From Branchiostoma floridae (lineage: Eukaryota; Chordata; Leptocardii; Amphioxiformes; Branchiostomatidae): a stretch of DNA of 64,000 nt. This document shows positions 46,531 through 59,800 of this stretch, in pieces. The stretch lies in contig NC_049986.1 of assembly GCF_000003815.2 (NCBI RefSeq), positions 9,025,487 through 9,089,486 of the forward strand. Reading direction: 5' to 3'. Position 1 is the stretch's first letter, and each line of letters opens with the position of its first letter. The notes below the pieces were generated by a model that did not search any database, was not told the origin of the DNA, and saw only the letters and a program-made list of their open reading frames with translations. The translations under genes were made by a program, and so were the position numbers.

Positions 46531-49139
46531 ATGTCGATCGACCTATATCATGACGAAATGGCCCGCTTACTGACCGTCCGCTGCAGAGATATATTTCTCA
46601 ACGGCGGGGACCCTACGGTTTGGACGTCTCGTTTGAGCGACTTCGTACCTGTACAGGATACACCAACTCTACACGACAGGAGCTCTTTTGTGTTTCATAC
46701 GGACATGGGGGAATCAGTACCTGACCCAGTTACATTCCTGCAGAACAATGGCGCCCAGTTCCTAGTGTATAGTGTAGACTTTGACCAGCGAGTACTCGGG
46801 CTTGTTAAAGTGCAGGAAGGTATTGATATCAGGAAGGCACCATTTGTATATCAGGTATGTTTTAAAACAATATTATTTCTTCTCTTGTAGTTATAATCAA
46901 TAAAAACAAATTTAATAACAGCTTAAGTCTCGTCGGACCGGTACCGACTTGTATGAGTTGCAAAGAGGCGAAGGCCAAAAAACTTCGCTTGACGAGAAAC
47001 ATCTCTTATGCAAATTACGTCGTTACAATTTGCATAATTTATGCAACTTCAAATGTGGAATCAATCTTAAGAAAACTAAATAGACTCAATATGCACCAAG
47101 CCTCTGTTAAGTCCTTTTCCTCTGCTATTTTTATGGTAAGAGCGTTGAAGCCTGCTAGGCGTTGACTCAACAAAATTCTCTAGGGAGTGCGTTTGTGTCC
47201 GTTCAGAATATCTGGAAGCTCAATCACAGATACTAACAGCTCTGTCCCCAAAGCGTTGCCAAAAAAAAACGAGAGCAACTCGTCAGGTTGCACAACCAAG
47301 TGCACCCTAAGTTCCAAGATGTTTTGTCCCATTCATTATCTGTATGACATTCTTTTTTCACATTTTCAGGCACAACGTGAAAACGCAGAGGAGCTGTTGC
47401 TCCTTTCCTTCGACGTACTTCCAAAAGTGGCAGATGCGCTGACAGGAACTCGCGCAACGGTTAAGAACATTTTCCTGTATAACACTGGTGAGAACTGATC
47501 ATCATCACACTTTATATGCTGATATTGGTGTATACCATATATGTGCTGATATTGGTGTATTCCCATAGCTTATTGCATAGTTCTCCTTCACATGGTATTC
47601 TCCAAGCAGAGGTTGGGTCGCGGAGGCATACAAATGTAGTAGTGATCGGGATTTTTCCAGCTTGCTCTCCTCACAAGACATCGCACTTTTTTCTGTTTCT
47701 TTTCCAGCGATTTTTCCTCTCTTTTCCCTTCGGAATTGTCCTGCATTTTTCTTTCAGAAAAAAACATTATTCACACGGCATTCCGGCTCATTCCGCCTCT
47801 TGTGTCAAGAGGTATTAAGTTCATTTGCAATTCCCGCCCGAATGTGACACTAATGTTGCAAATTCTTCATTCCGGCTGGTTCTGCTTGATTCCTGCTGAT
47901 TCGGTTTCAGTGTGAAGGCTCTATTACGTATAGTGACAGTCAAGGGAGCATAGTAACAAATGATAGATACAACATGGCATATATAAGTGCAATATGTAAG
48001 TGTTGAATCTTATGATACTATGTTACGATTGCATATAGGACGCTGTGGCTCAACTTTGATGTGTAAATGTATGGACGTCATCAATGACGTGCAAGCCGTA
48101 TCAGAACCCGATGTCTTCCAGGTGATCATTGAGGTAAGATTACAAAGTTCAAATGTTACGGTCACAGATGAATGTCAACATTCATTCAGCAATGTTAAAA
48201 AAATGTCTTTGTGGATATTGTTCCTGAAATACTTCTTAAACGTGCCAGAAATATGTAGATTTTTTTTCTCTGTAGGAATAGTGTAACGTTTAAAAGTATG
48301 GCTGTCAGCAATATATATAATAAAATGACCTTCTTCAATGTTTTTCACTAGCGTGTTTGCACCAGACACGTACCTTTAACTTCTGATGATAAGGATGAGA
48401 TCATAATGTTGCTGAGATGCAGCGTCATCCTCCTCAACTTCTACTTCCAACAACAGGACCCGTCAAAGACAGTCATCTGCTACAAGTTTCGAAGCGAGGT
48501 CATTTTCATCGCTGACCTCCTGCAGAAAGCTGCACCAGAGGCAAAGACAATCTTCATGTACAGAGACCTTCCCGGCTTTTATGACTCTTATATGAATCTG
48601 TTATTCAATGGTAGCTATTGGCGCTACCTTTTTGAAACCACTTTGAGGTTGGATGTACTATTTCGAATTCCAAGGACCAAGACAAATTATCGATCTTCAT
48701 ATTTTCTGTTGAACATCCGCGTATGATCACATGTCCTGTCACACACGGCATGCATTTTGTTTATGTTGCTCTTTGGATCTTGCAGATGCAAAAAGCATTT
48801 GATCTTACTAAAGAACATTCAGGAAACCTCTTCCATGCGTGCCTCACATTCAACCAACTCTTGGAATACAAAGAACGAATCGTCCTCAAGGTTTTACAGA
48901 AACTTGATGTGGATGTTCCATCTGATTTTGACGGTTCCAAGATCAGAGAGATTTTTGGTGTTGATAGTCAGAAAGGTAGCGCCATGCAGAGTGAGAGAAG
49001 GAAGGGCAACAAGATAAGAAGTTCCTGGGTGGGTTCCTGGGAGAGGAATCTCTTCTCAACTGTTCTGGGACATTTTAACGGAGATGTCGATGAGCCAGAT
49101 TGTATCATGCCAAACACTGTCACCATGGCTATCGATTGA
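46531..49139 (+). pseudogene. sulfotransferase-fold P-loop protein, copy A, one frameshift
   Basis: Four exons: 46531-46854, 47370-47487, 48039-48133 and 48352-49139, with the same junction phases as copies B and C. Exon 1 codes an N-terminal region with CRDIFLNGGDPTVW and YSVDFDQRVLGLVKV; exon 3 opens with the phosphate loop GRCGSTLMCKCMD; exon 4 has YRDLPGFYDS. A single missing base near 48690-48705, relative to copy B, shifts the frame and brings a stop at 48724-48726; the frame needed resumes at MITCPVTHG and runs to the stop at 49139. All splice sites and the start are intact, so this may be a very young pseudogene or an assembly error. Start: ATG 46531, with another in-frame ATG at 46558 that matches the start of B and C. 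ACCCGGAAG, an ETS-type site, lies about 20 bp upstream of the first ATG. Confidence 0.8.
47000..47050. repeat. fragment of the octamer repeat in intron 1 of gene A
   Basis: One ATGCAAATTACGTCGTTACA-type palindrome (ATGCAAAT with ATTTGCAT) preceded by GAGGCGAAGGCC. It is a single unit of the family at 26.8 and 55.4 kb. Confidence 0.5.
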
Positions 49140-50543
49140 CAACCTTCAAAATAATTTCGAGTACATCCCACAAAACAATTCCATCCCTTCTTAGTTGGAA
49201 TATCTTTGTAGAATCAATCTTACATCATAAGTCAGGGTATAATCTTATGATTCAGGTCCGACATACACATTACAACTTACAACGTTGTTTTCAGCCGTTC
49301 ACTGTAATGTGTAACGTTAATGTACATCTCATAATGTAGCTCTGACATACTGGCACCGTTCCCAACTTACAACTCTGTTTTCAGCTAGCTAGCTGGTGAC
49401 TCTTATGGATTAAGTTAGTGTAAAACCTTAGTATTGTGTTTCTGTCAAATACATTATGATAACTTGATCTAGCTCTGTATGCCAGTAATCAGCATGTAAA
49501 TAATATGGAGTATAAATGGTAAGCTACTAAAGGGAAAGCCAGGCAAGCGCCCGCAAATCTCTTTGAAAGATAGTGGTATTCTTCGCACTGAGTGTACGAA
49601 AGATAAGCTACTTGCATATTAATTTACTGTCTCGCCCAACACAAGACATCTGCATTTGGTAAGAACACATCCATGGATGTCCGCGATTTGCTATGGTGAT
49701 CCTGTCGTACGACGTAATAATGAAAATAAGGCAGTTGACTGAGAGGGATAGAGTTACTGTATTTATGAAATGATAACGTCATGTATGATGATAAACGCAC
49801 AGAGCTGTTCACATTACTTTCCACTTGCTCTAAAGACTTTGCTACTCTCTGTTCGATAGATAAATTCAAGTACATTCTGGGAGGCGATAATCCACATTGT
49901 GTACAAGTAGGCAAATATATCCACGATTGTTTATACCGTAGAACCAATAGTGTAAATGACATGCTAGACCCTTCATGTTGATGTATCCATACCTATAGAT
50001 ATCCATATATATGTGTTTAGTTGTACTGTAAGTAGTTGTTATACATGTAGACCTTACGAAAGTCGCTGTACTTTTGTCGTGTCAATAAAGATTGTTGTAT
50101 TAATGGACGGCAGATATACTTACGTTGTATTAACAGAAAAAAGTTCCGATTAAACTTAAGCCACAGAATTACGGAGTTGTCTGCATATTCAGTTTCTGAT
50201 GCACGTTTTAGCTATGGCGTTGATCTTTTGATAGATGTCGTTAAAACTGACATTGCGCCAAAACTTAGGCCAAATACTAATTCAATTGATCAGGAAAACA
50301 TATTTATATATTCAAGAAGAATACTCGTACTACGTCTCAACTAATTGCACTATGACCTAACAGTCGTTAATATGTTACCCTTTACACACACTGTACTTGA
50401 GCTTGCCCATTCTATATGAAGGCGCCTACAACGACCGAATTGAAGTTGCTGTACTAGCGGTCGGTCCGCCTGACTGATCGGCTCCAAAGTCTGCTGACAG
50501 CGGGGGTTTGCTGTAACACAGACTCGGCTAGGTGATAATATTT

Positions 50544-52592
50544 ATGGCCCGTTTACAGAAAGTCCGCTGTAGGGAAATTTTCCTCGGTGGTGGAGATCCC
50601 TCAACATGGCTGGCTCGTTTGAGTGACTTCGTACCGGTGGAACGTTCACAGACTGTTAACGAGGAGATTTCTGCATTGGATATGGAATTTGGCGAATCTG
50701 TACCTGATCCGGTTGCATTCATACAGGAAAATGGCGCACAGTTCACAGTCTATAGTGTAGACTTTGACCTGCGAGTACTCGGGCTTGTAAAAGTGAGGGA
50801 AGGAGTCGACCTCGGAAAAGCGTCCTTCTTGTACCAGGTTTGTAAAACAACACAGTTTGTCGTCTATACATGTACATATTGTACGCTACCAACGGTACCT
50901 TAACGGCAAAATGTTATGTTTATATTCTGTGCTAAACTGCCGCTGAGTTTTATGAGCACATAAAATCGCACGAGTTCTACATATGTATACTGTGGCGTTG
51001 TTTTTCAGGCTCAACGTGAAAACGCAGAGGAATTGTTGCTTATTCCATTTGATGTACTTCCAGCAGTCACTGATGCCCTGACAGGGACGTTAACTCTGTC
51101 AAAAGTTAAGAATGTTTTCTTTCACAATATTGGTGAGTACCATTCTCAACCGTTCTGATACATGCTACATATACAGCCACTTATCTTACACAATATACAC
51201 CACTTTGCCTTACATTGTTCCCGTTACAATTGTTACAATTGCAATAAACTTTGACTTGTATTGACTATATTCTGACACATTGTTTACCACACCACATTTA
51301 TAAATGGAAACGTCTGAATAAACATGAGGCAAAGGTTGGGACCGAATGTGCTAGCATGCGATCTATTGGTCCGGAATTTTGTTATATGTGTGATTTCTGT
51401 ATATAACGGTGCTTTACGTTGTATAGGACGATGTGGCTCAACTCTGATGTGTAAATGTATGGACGTGGTCAATGACGTGCAGGCCGTATCAGAACCTGAC
51501 ATCTTCACTCTGGTCTATACATTCAAGGTAAAACTCGACCTTTTTTCTCTCTGATATAATTATTTACCATCAGTGACAACACACTGTGGCTGAAAAAGAC
51601 ATATGAACTTCATCAAAGGGGGGAGTTATGATAATTCTTTGTTTATCATACTACATACCTATAGCAACTTGAAAATGACCCTCTAGAGAAAGGGTTCGAT
51701 GCTTTGTGCTTGACGTCCTGGCGAAGTACGTGAGAAATAGGAATAGATAGGAACATTTAACATGAGATTGCATCATAAATTGTAATTTTGTCACGTTTTC
51801 CACCAGCGTGCAACTAGAGATGTCCTATTAACCTCTACGGAAAGTGAAGAGATCATCATGTTGCTGAGATGCAGCGTCATCCTGCTGAACTTCTACTTCC
51901 TACAAAAGAATCCGCAAAAGACAGTCATCTGTTACAAGCTGCGAAGTGAAGCTGTCTTCGTCGCTGACCTCATCCAGAAAGCTGCTCCTGCTTCAAAGAC
52001 AATCTTTATGTACAGAGACCTTCCCGGCTTCTATGACTCTTACCTTAATCTAGAATTCAGTGGCAGCTATTGGCGCTACCTTTTTGAGACCGCACTGCGA
52101 TTCGATCTGTTCTTCCGAGTCCCAACAACGAAGATTGAATATCAAAGTGTCAGATGTGCTATTGAGCATTCAAGCATGATCACATGTCCGGTTACACACG
52201 GTATTCCTTTCTTTTACGTTGCGCTTTGGATTTTACAGATGCAAAAAGCATTTGATCTCATTCAAGAAGATTCCACAAATTTCTTCCATTCGTGCCTCAC
52301 GTTTAACCAACTCTTGGAACACAAAGAACGAATCGTCCTCAAGGTTCTAGAGAAACTTGATGTGGATGTTCCATCTGATTTTGACGGTTCCAAGATCAGA
52401 GAGATTTTTGGTGTTGATAGTCAGAAAGGTAGCGCCATGCAGAGTGAGAGAAGGAAGGGGAACAAGATAAGAAGTTCCTGGGTGGGTTCCTGGGAGAGGA
52501 ATCTCTTCTCAACTGTTCTGGGACATTTTAACGGAGATGTCGATGAGCCAGATTTTATCATGCCAAATACTGTGACTATGACTATCGATTAA
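50544..52592 (+). CDS. sulfotransferase-fold P-loop protein, copy B, intact (434 aa)
   Basis: Exons 50544-50837, 51009-51132, 51427-51527 and 51807-52592, phases 0, 1, 0, joined into one open frame of 434 aa. Residues 1-98 are an N-terminal region with no recognised domain (CREIFLGGGDPSTW, VYSVDFDLRVLGLVKV). GRCGSTLMCK at 140-149 is a phosphate loop, and YRDLPGFYDS places R243 and S251 eight residues apart, as for the Arg and Ser that hold the PAPS 3'-phosphate in cytosolic sulfotransferases (R-x7-S). The classical catalytic Lys of PKSGTTW is Arg here, so activity is open. No signal peptide; probably cytosolic. The start is chosen because MARLQKVRC aligns with the other copies. Exons 2 and 3 are each two codons longer than in C. 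Substrate unknown. Confidence 0.85.
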
Positions 52593-52599
52593 CAGCCTC

Positions 52600-53232
52600 C
52601 AAAAACATTTTAGTACACTATTCCGTAAACCAATATCGTCCATTATATTGGAATATTTTTGTTGAATCAATCTTACCTCAATCTGAACATTATCCTAAGC
52701 TCTGACGTACTCATGTTCCCATCTTACACGTGGTGAGCTAGTTGGTGATTCTAATATGGATAAAGTTAATGCATAGCCCTAATTTTGAGTTTGGCTCAAA
52801 TACACTGATCCAGCTATCTATACTAGTCGTTAACGTGTAAATTATAGGATGTGAACATTGTTAGTTACTAGAGGAAGTGTGAGGCAAACGGGCACAAACC
52901 TCTTTGCAGAAAGATTGGTGGCATCAGCTCAGATATAACAGATTTCAGATAAGATGCTTGTATAGAATATCTATTGTCTCATCCAACGTGATACAACTGA
53001 ATTTGGTAATGACACACCTATTGCTGTCCTGATATATTTTGTGCAACCTATAAATGAAACAAGCCATTTGAGTGAGATACTTCCCCGTTTGTTTGCAGAT
53101 ATCAACTTTCTTTGAACTAACGTGTAATTCTGACATTTTGGCTCCTGTGATAGCATTTGGGCTTTTCCTATGATCATTTCTGTTCAGCCCTTGCGCCCCC
53201 ATCAAACGTAAACTATAGGTAACTAGAATTCG
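52600..53232. other. 3' flank of gene B
   Basis: No gene seen. Parts resemble the 3' flank of gene A (for example GTAAATTATAGGATGTGAAC against GTAAATAATATGGAGTATAA), showing that the duplication covered downstream DNA too. Confidence 0.45.
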
Positions 53233-53760
53233 ACGACCTCATACAGCCATGAAATATCTAAAGCTTTATATTTGTAAATTTTATGCAAATGACTTGCACA
53301 TTTTCGTGATTTATGCATGGTGATGTTCATCATTGACTAAGTATAAAATATACACAAGTATAAAATTCCCATCATTTTTGCATGATGATACCAATTTTTG
53401 CAATGTATTATGCAAATCAACTCCTCATTGGCATATTTGGTATCTGCTTATGTTCCATCTATCATAATTTACATTTGTAAATTTATTATCAATAAGTCCA
53501 GTTATTGAAAACAATGGAATGATGCTATTTCCACATTAATTATGCAAATTAAGACCTCATTTGCATGACATGTATATCATTATTAACATCTTTGCCTAAG
53601 CTCCCCGCATGCCTAAAATGATGTCAATCCATCATTCATTTCTGCAGTTGTCCTCTTTGGAATATATTGACAAAAAGCCCACTATAGTTCCAAAAATGAA
53701 TTATAGGGGGCTGAAACTTGCCCCACTTTGTCATGACGTTAAAAGCTATCTATATGTCCC
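53233..53760 (+). repeat. dispersed repeat, copy 2, downstream of gene B
   Basis: Direct copy of 45819-46290: same ACGACCTCAT start, TCTTTGCCTAAGCTNCC-type middle and GGGGGCTGAAACTTGCCCCA near the end. The AB gene pair is thus bracketed by direct repeats. Confidence 0.65.
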
Positions 53761-54224
53761 AGCAGAAAATGTAAAAGGTGCAGCCGATGGATGCACACAT
53801 CCACAACTTGTAGAAAGAGTAACTGTGACCATCCCTGTCACCTCTGTATGGAATTAACCATTATATACACATTAGGAATATGTGCCTGGTGCACGTGTAA
53901 CAATAGAAATTATGAGGAAAGGAAATGGTGAGGTCACTAGAAAGGTGTAGTTTTGGATCTCACCGTTTGCCATGGGTAGATACATAAGAACAATAATGGA
54001 ATAATTTTGTCAAACGTCGAACCATATCAACCCCACAACACACTATACGCACGATCACAAAGCAAAATATTTCATTTCATGCATGTTTGAGTTTTCTGAC
54101 TCCTGTTTGAAGTTTTTCTAGTGCACATCATTCGTTAAAAACATTAACTAGAAGCTACAAAGAAAATGATAGAGCCAATCTTTTTGGATAATCCTGGAAA
54201 TCCTGTAGATTTTGCACAATATCG

Positions 54225-54402
54225 TTACGATAGTTCACCTTTATCCGTGGGGCAACCTATATCCGTCGCTATATCAAACAGCAATATTTTCAAAATACTG
54301 CAGTTTGAAGCGTCCGTCGACTTGATCTCCATAGCCTAAACACCCTGTTTTCAAACACAGTGGATATAGGTTACCCCGCGAATAAAGGTGAACTAACGGT
54401 AC
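54225..54402. mobile_element. palindromic MITE, well preserved copy
   Basis: The left TIR TAGTTCACCTTTATCCGTGG then GGCAACCTATATCCG is mirrored at the right by GGATATAGGTTACCCCGCGA then ATAAAGGTGAACTA. The core ACTGCAGTTTGAAGCG and subterminal ACACCCTGTTTTCAAACACA are family marks. About 178 bp, no coding capacity. Confidence 0.8.
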
Positions 54403-54745
54403 GAAATTATGCAAACTCTGTCAATTTAAGCAGGATTATCTAAAATATTAGCATTATCATTATCTTCGTAGCTAAATTATCTAGGCATGAAAACACATAG
54501 AAATATCATGACCAATATGAATAGGATTTGATATGCATGACTGTGTATAGATGCGATGAATGGGAAAGCTTAGACCCTACCTGATCCTTTTAACAAAAAA
54601 ATGTACAGGGTTGGGCCAACCTTTTTAAGGAAAAGAGGATTTTCAAGGATTTTTGGTGGCACTAAAATCGTTCCCAATTTGTGTCTTCTCTTGTGCAACT
54701 CAACTCTAACGTCTACCCTACATGTATGTCCCATCCGAGAAGACA

Positions 54746-54840
54746 TCCCTATAGTGAGGTACTCATGTTTACCTGAGTAAACATGAATACCTCACTATAG
54801 GGAAGGTACTTTACACCTGAGGAAACAGGTGTAAAGTACC
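54746..54840. repeat. two consecutive near-perfect hairpins
   Basis: Hairpin 1: 27-base arms at 54746-54772 and 54777-54803 with one mismatch and loop CTGA (arm begins TCCCTATAGTGAGGTACTCA). Hairpin 2: perfect 15-base arms GGTACTTTACACCTG (54805-54819) and its complement (54826-54840) with loop AGGAAA. A single base separates them. They could be transposon termini, a cruciform-forming site or a precursor of small RNA. Confidence 0.85.
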
Positions 54841-55399
54841 ATTCTCAGTGGCACAACAATTGGAGCCTGTAAGCGATTCGAGCCCAGCCCCTTTAGATCT
54901 GGAAGTCAATAAGAGTTCTAAAACTCAGTCAAATATTTAAAGATTTAGTTATGTAAATGTTTTGTTCAGTTACATATTCCATGCATGTTTATGTTTAACT
55001 CCCATGGTTTCCTACTTCGGAATTGTGGCAATTTTCTGGAGTGGACTGTGCATTTGTTTAAAACTTTAAATTCATTTATTCATGAGAAGCTCAAATCGGC
55101 CAGCAGGCCACTTTTCATTGAGGTCATGAACCAGGTAAGGTTCAGATATAATGTAAGAGAGATACAGATTACGTTAAGTCCTAATAAATCTATCAACATA
55201 TATCACTACATATACATGGTATAAAAACACATAGAGCGAAAGCTCAAGGTTCACAGTCCGTGTCCGTTCGTTTTGGTCATTTTGTTTACTCCAAGAGTCT
55301 CTGAAAGCAGGTCAGATTTGTAGCTGTACGTGTGTGTAGTGGTAGGTCGTTCCAGACATTTTGTCCACAGTAGGCTATCGATCGTCTGAAGGTCTCTCG

Positions 55400-56291
55400 T
55401 TACCTTTGCCAAGAAGGTTATATTTTGGGTAGCGTTTGTTTGTATGTATGTATGCATGTAGAAGACCAGCATAACTCAAGAACGCCTGAATGGATTGTAT
55501 TGATATTTGGTATGTGGATAGGTCTTGTTGTGACCTGGAAACGATTAGATTTTGGGCCCTCTAGCAGCCTGTTACGATACTGCCACGGACATTCCTGGTT
55601 TGATATCTCGAGTTCAGAACATGCTGCGGCTATGAATTTTAGACGGTAGACAGCTCCTGATGCCGAGAGTAAGCGGTATAAGTTTGGGTCCCCTAGCAGC
55701 TTTAGAACTGCAAGGCAGGTTTAGTATCAGACTTTAAAAGGGAATAACGCAAGAAGGATTTAACGGATTGTTATGATTTTTGGTATGTAAATAGCTTATG
55801 TGATGCTTCATATAATGACATATTACTTATGCAAATTGGTATCTAATTTGCATAATTAATTAGAAAATTTCATAAACACGCCCAGTTCCATTATAGGACC
55901 ATTGCATATTTGTAACTGAGAAGTAAAAGAACATTGATATATTATGCAAAATAGACCTAATTTGCATAATTAATGAGAAAATGCTATTTCATTGTAGTAA
56001 TGACGGGAAGTTCTTACTTGTAACATTTGAAAGTTATGTCTAGGTAAACATCGTTGACCAGTAATTATGCAAATGAGATCCTCATTTGCATAAATTATCT
56101 GAAAATACGATAAAAGCCTTTATTCTTAACATAGATTGTGTACGCCTGTTGTCTGGTAAAGGAGATGATCAATTGATATAATTTATGCAAATGAGAACCC
56201 TATTTGCATAATTAATGACAAACACAATTAACACAGCAGTTGAAAAGGTTAGAATCATTTGGCGAAGTCATGGGATCGTGGAACTCTAGTT
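55400..56291 (-). mobile_element. 0.9-kb octamer repeat, copy 2 (inverse)
   Basis: Reverse-complement copy of 26811-27712, running from GAACTCTAGTT (ending 56291) to TACCTTTGCCAAGAAGG (starting 55400). All four ATGCAAAT-type palindromes are present, at about 55828, 55943, 56064 and 56183, two or three with both octamers perfect. No long open frame. Confidence 0.75.
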
Positions 56292-56898
56292 AAGTATTTA
56301 GTACGACCAGCTGATTGCTTGTTTGTCTGATTGTCCGTGTACTCTGGTCCTTGGAGTACACAAACATCTGGCGCATGCAGTGTGGTACTTTACTGATGTT
56401 TAGGGCCTTGTACATTAGCACGACATTGTTGTACTGGTGCTGGTGTTCTTGTTTGAAGTATCGAGATGTCTCAAACATTTATTCATTTGTCAAAAGTGTC
56501 GAGTAGTTATACAAGGGATAACTGATAATATGAAACATCAAACTAAATGTACTAAATTTGTAAACTATAGAGCCATTACCTTGCAACCTCAAGTTCCTCA
56601 ATGAAATGTTAAACATAGAAGCAAAATTAGCTTATCATTTGGATCATATTACTGATAAACTACCATTATGCAACAACTTTGTGACTATGGTCAGTGACAT
56701 ACATGATCCTTTGAAGTTCTTGAATAACAGTGGACGATACATATCTTGATAAAAAGTGATCTAAGTTGATAATCTATACATTGCAACCCTCAGAACAATG
56801 ATACAGCGACAATGTAGAATATTGTACCAACCCTAACCTTTGTAATCTTAAAAGCACCTCGCTGTCATCTTGCCACCGATTTGATGTTATCATGACAA

Positions 56899-59800
56899 CT
56901 AGACCTCAACCGTGCGTGGTTGCAGAACGAATTCTGGACCATACACATCACCAGAAAAATGCTCTATCACCGAAGAGAACAACTGCCTTTCCCAGTTTCC
57001 GATCCAAGTATTCTTTGATGCATCCCCCATTCCCCTCACACTCTGACCAACTGTACCTTCTTGACTATCTTTGCCAAACACTAGCTTGATCTTGACGCTA
57101 TCTTCAGGAGAAATGTCAACGCCGATTTCTTTCAATACTTCAAGAACGGTCCGTTCTTTGTGCGTCACTAACTCTTTATACGTCACGATTGCATGGAAGA
57201 AGCTTGACTGGTCATCGTTGATCAGGTCATAAGCTTTCTGCATACGCAGAACCCACGATGATACCAAGAAGAAAGGTATACCCCTTGCAGCTGGATGCTT
57301 TACTAAGCGGTGGTTCTCAGTGAAGAACTTCAATGATGGCTCCATTTGGGTATAGTTTGGAATGTCATAGAACACATCGATTTTCAAGGCTGTCGAGATA
57401 TAATATCTCCAGTAGCTTCCACTGAACATCACGCTTGCCCAAGAGTCAAAGAATCCAGGCAGGTTTCTATACAAGAATATCGTCTTAGCACTTGGAACAG
57501 CCCTTTGTAAGAGATCGGCGATGAACAGTGCACAGCTTCTGGGTTTGTAGCAGATGACTTGTCTTAAGGGATCATTTTTTAGGAAGAAGAAGTTGAGTAG
57601 GATGGTACTGCACTTCAGGACCATGATGGTTTCTTCCTCTGCCGTAGGGGTCAGGTCAAAGTCGTGGTGTTGAAGAAACTGGAAGAAATGTTTTATTTAT
57701 TATATTTCTCTCCATACTACAGTATGCTTTGCCATGTTTCGTCTCCCTCTTCTCCTACCCCTTCCCCCTTTTCTGTCAAATCTTCAAATGGATTCAACTT
57801 TTTTTTGTGGATCAAATGACCTGAAATTTGGCATTCGGCTGAGGTGGGCAAATACTCCGAGACAAATTGCTTTGATATAGACCTTAAGATTGATTTTGTT
57901 TAGTTCATAAATTTTTTTTAAACAAAAAATGTATAATGTGGACCCCCGTGCTCTTGTATCACAACCTAATGACCTGAAATTTGGTACAGAGGTGCCTTGG
58001 ACATGTGGCCATAGGAAGCAAAAATTTTTGCATACATTACTTTAAAAGATACATATTCTGGGATTTTAGGCCATTTTGGGCTAGAAATACTCCTAGGCCA
58101 TTGTGTTAAAATCAAATGTCCTGAAATTTTGTATGAAGGTGCGTAGGGAGTTCCCCACAAGACTTAATTAATTCCTATGGCAAACATCACTTTGAATGTA
58201 TTCAACTATAGATTTTTGCCATTTTTTTAACCAACAAATATATATTTTTGGCTCCTATGCCGTTGTATTAAAACCGGATGACCACGCATGCGCGCTAGAA
58301 AGTCTGAACGAGTATCTTGAGCACTTATTTTCAGAAAGGCCTATATACAATACATAATATTTCAAAATATTGCAGATTTTTTTAAAAACCAACAGGTATA
58401 GGTTACGAATAAAGGTCATCAAGGTTTTAAAAGTACTGGCCGGGAATTATTATGGCTGCCTCCTGTACAAAGTCTCCAGGCCCATTACTACCCCCCCCCC
58501 CCTTCTCCGGCGGAGAATAGAACGTCTATTAATATTTACCGCAAAGACAGAGGTGTAGACATCAGGTTCAGACACTGCCTGTACTTCTGATGTTACGTCC
58601 ATTGCTTTGCACAAAAGAGTGGAACCACACCGACCTGTTGAACAGTGAAACAAAATGTCATGTTTACAAGTTATAATTTTCAGGTTACAAAATTTGCGTG
58701 CGTGGGCTGTTAAAAAATTAACACAATACCGTGTGTCTGTTGATAGAAATACTGCTTGTGAAATTTTCCTTTCCAAATCAAAGTTACTGTTGTAGACGTT
58801 TTCTTGTTGAATTACAGCTACAGGCAAAATCGTTCCTACCAGTGTCAAACAAGAATACATTTCTGACTGTTGAGATAGCGTCTTCAAGTGATGTTGCTAT
58901 TGAAGGTAGAAGATCGAAAGGTATCGTCAGGAGCTTCTCTGTGTTTTCACGCTGTGCCTGGAAAGACAGAAGTCCTGTGTAACCTTTAGGTCAGAGTAAC
59001 GCTTATTTACCCTTATCGGTGGGGTAACCTATATTCGTTGTACAATACTTTTTTTTAGATATGGAGGTAACCTACATCCGTTGTCATCTCAAACTGCAAC
59101 AGTTTCAAATATTACAGTTTGAAACTTTCGTATAGCTGTAGGTATACCTGTTTCTAAAAAAACGATATAGGTTACCCCACGTATAAAGGTGAACTAGCGT
59201 GAGCAATATTGCACACGACATGAGAAGTAACTTCTGGTTGCACTTTCAGGGTCCGTCAAAACTTCGCACGTCTCTGGAAAGTTTTGTCTTTTAAGTTGCT
59301 CTAAAAGTTAAAGTTACTTGTTATGTCAATCCCTCCACAAATTTTGTGAATCTGAAAAGAAAGAAAACAAGGCCATTGCGACACAGGTAACTAAAGCAAT
59401 TCGGAGCATTTGTATTTGAATTAGTTTTTAAAATGTTTGACATAATGATACTTTCTACTATGAGGTCTGGATGCTAAATATGGGGTCAAGGGCTGTTACG
59501 TACGCAGAACATTATACATACCCGCTCTGTTCCAACATGTGACATTTGTAACTGAGAAAGAGAAGAACATTAATAGAACATTATGCAAATAAAGACTTTA
59601 TTTGCATAATTAGCCGTTGCGCCACACCCACACAGTAATTTATCCCTGATCATCAATTGCGTTTCTGGCGCTCACCTTGAAGAAAAATGGAGCCTTCTTA
59701 AGTTCATCACTTGAGTTAGCTAAATCCCGGACTTTGACCAGCCCAAGCACACGCCTGTCGAAGTCAACACAGTACACCGAGAAATCAGCACCATTTTCCC

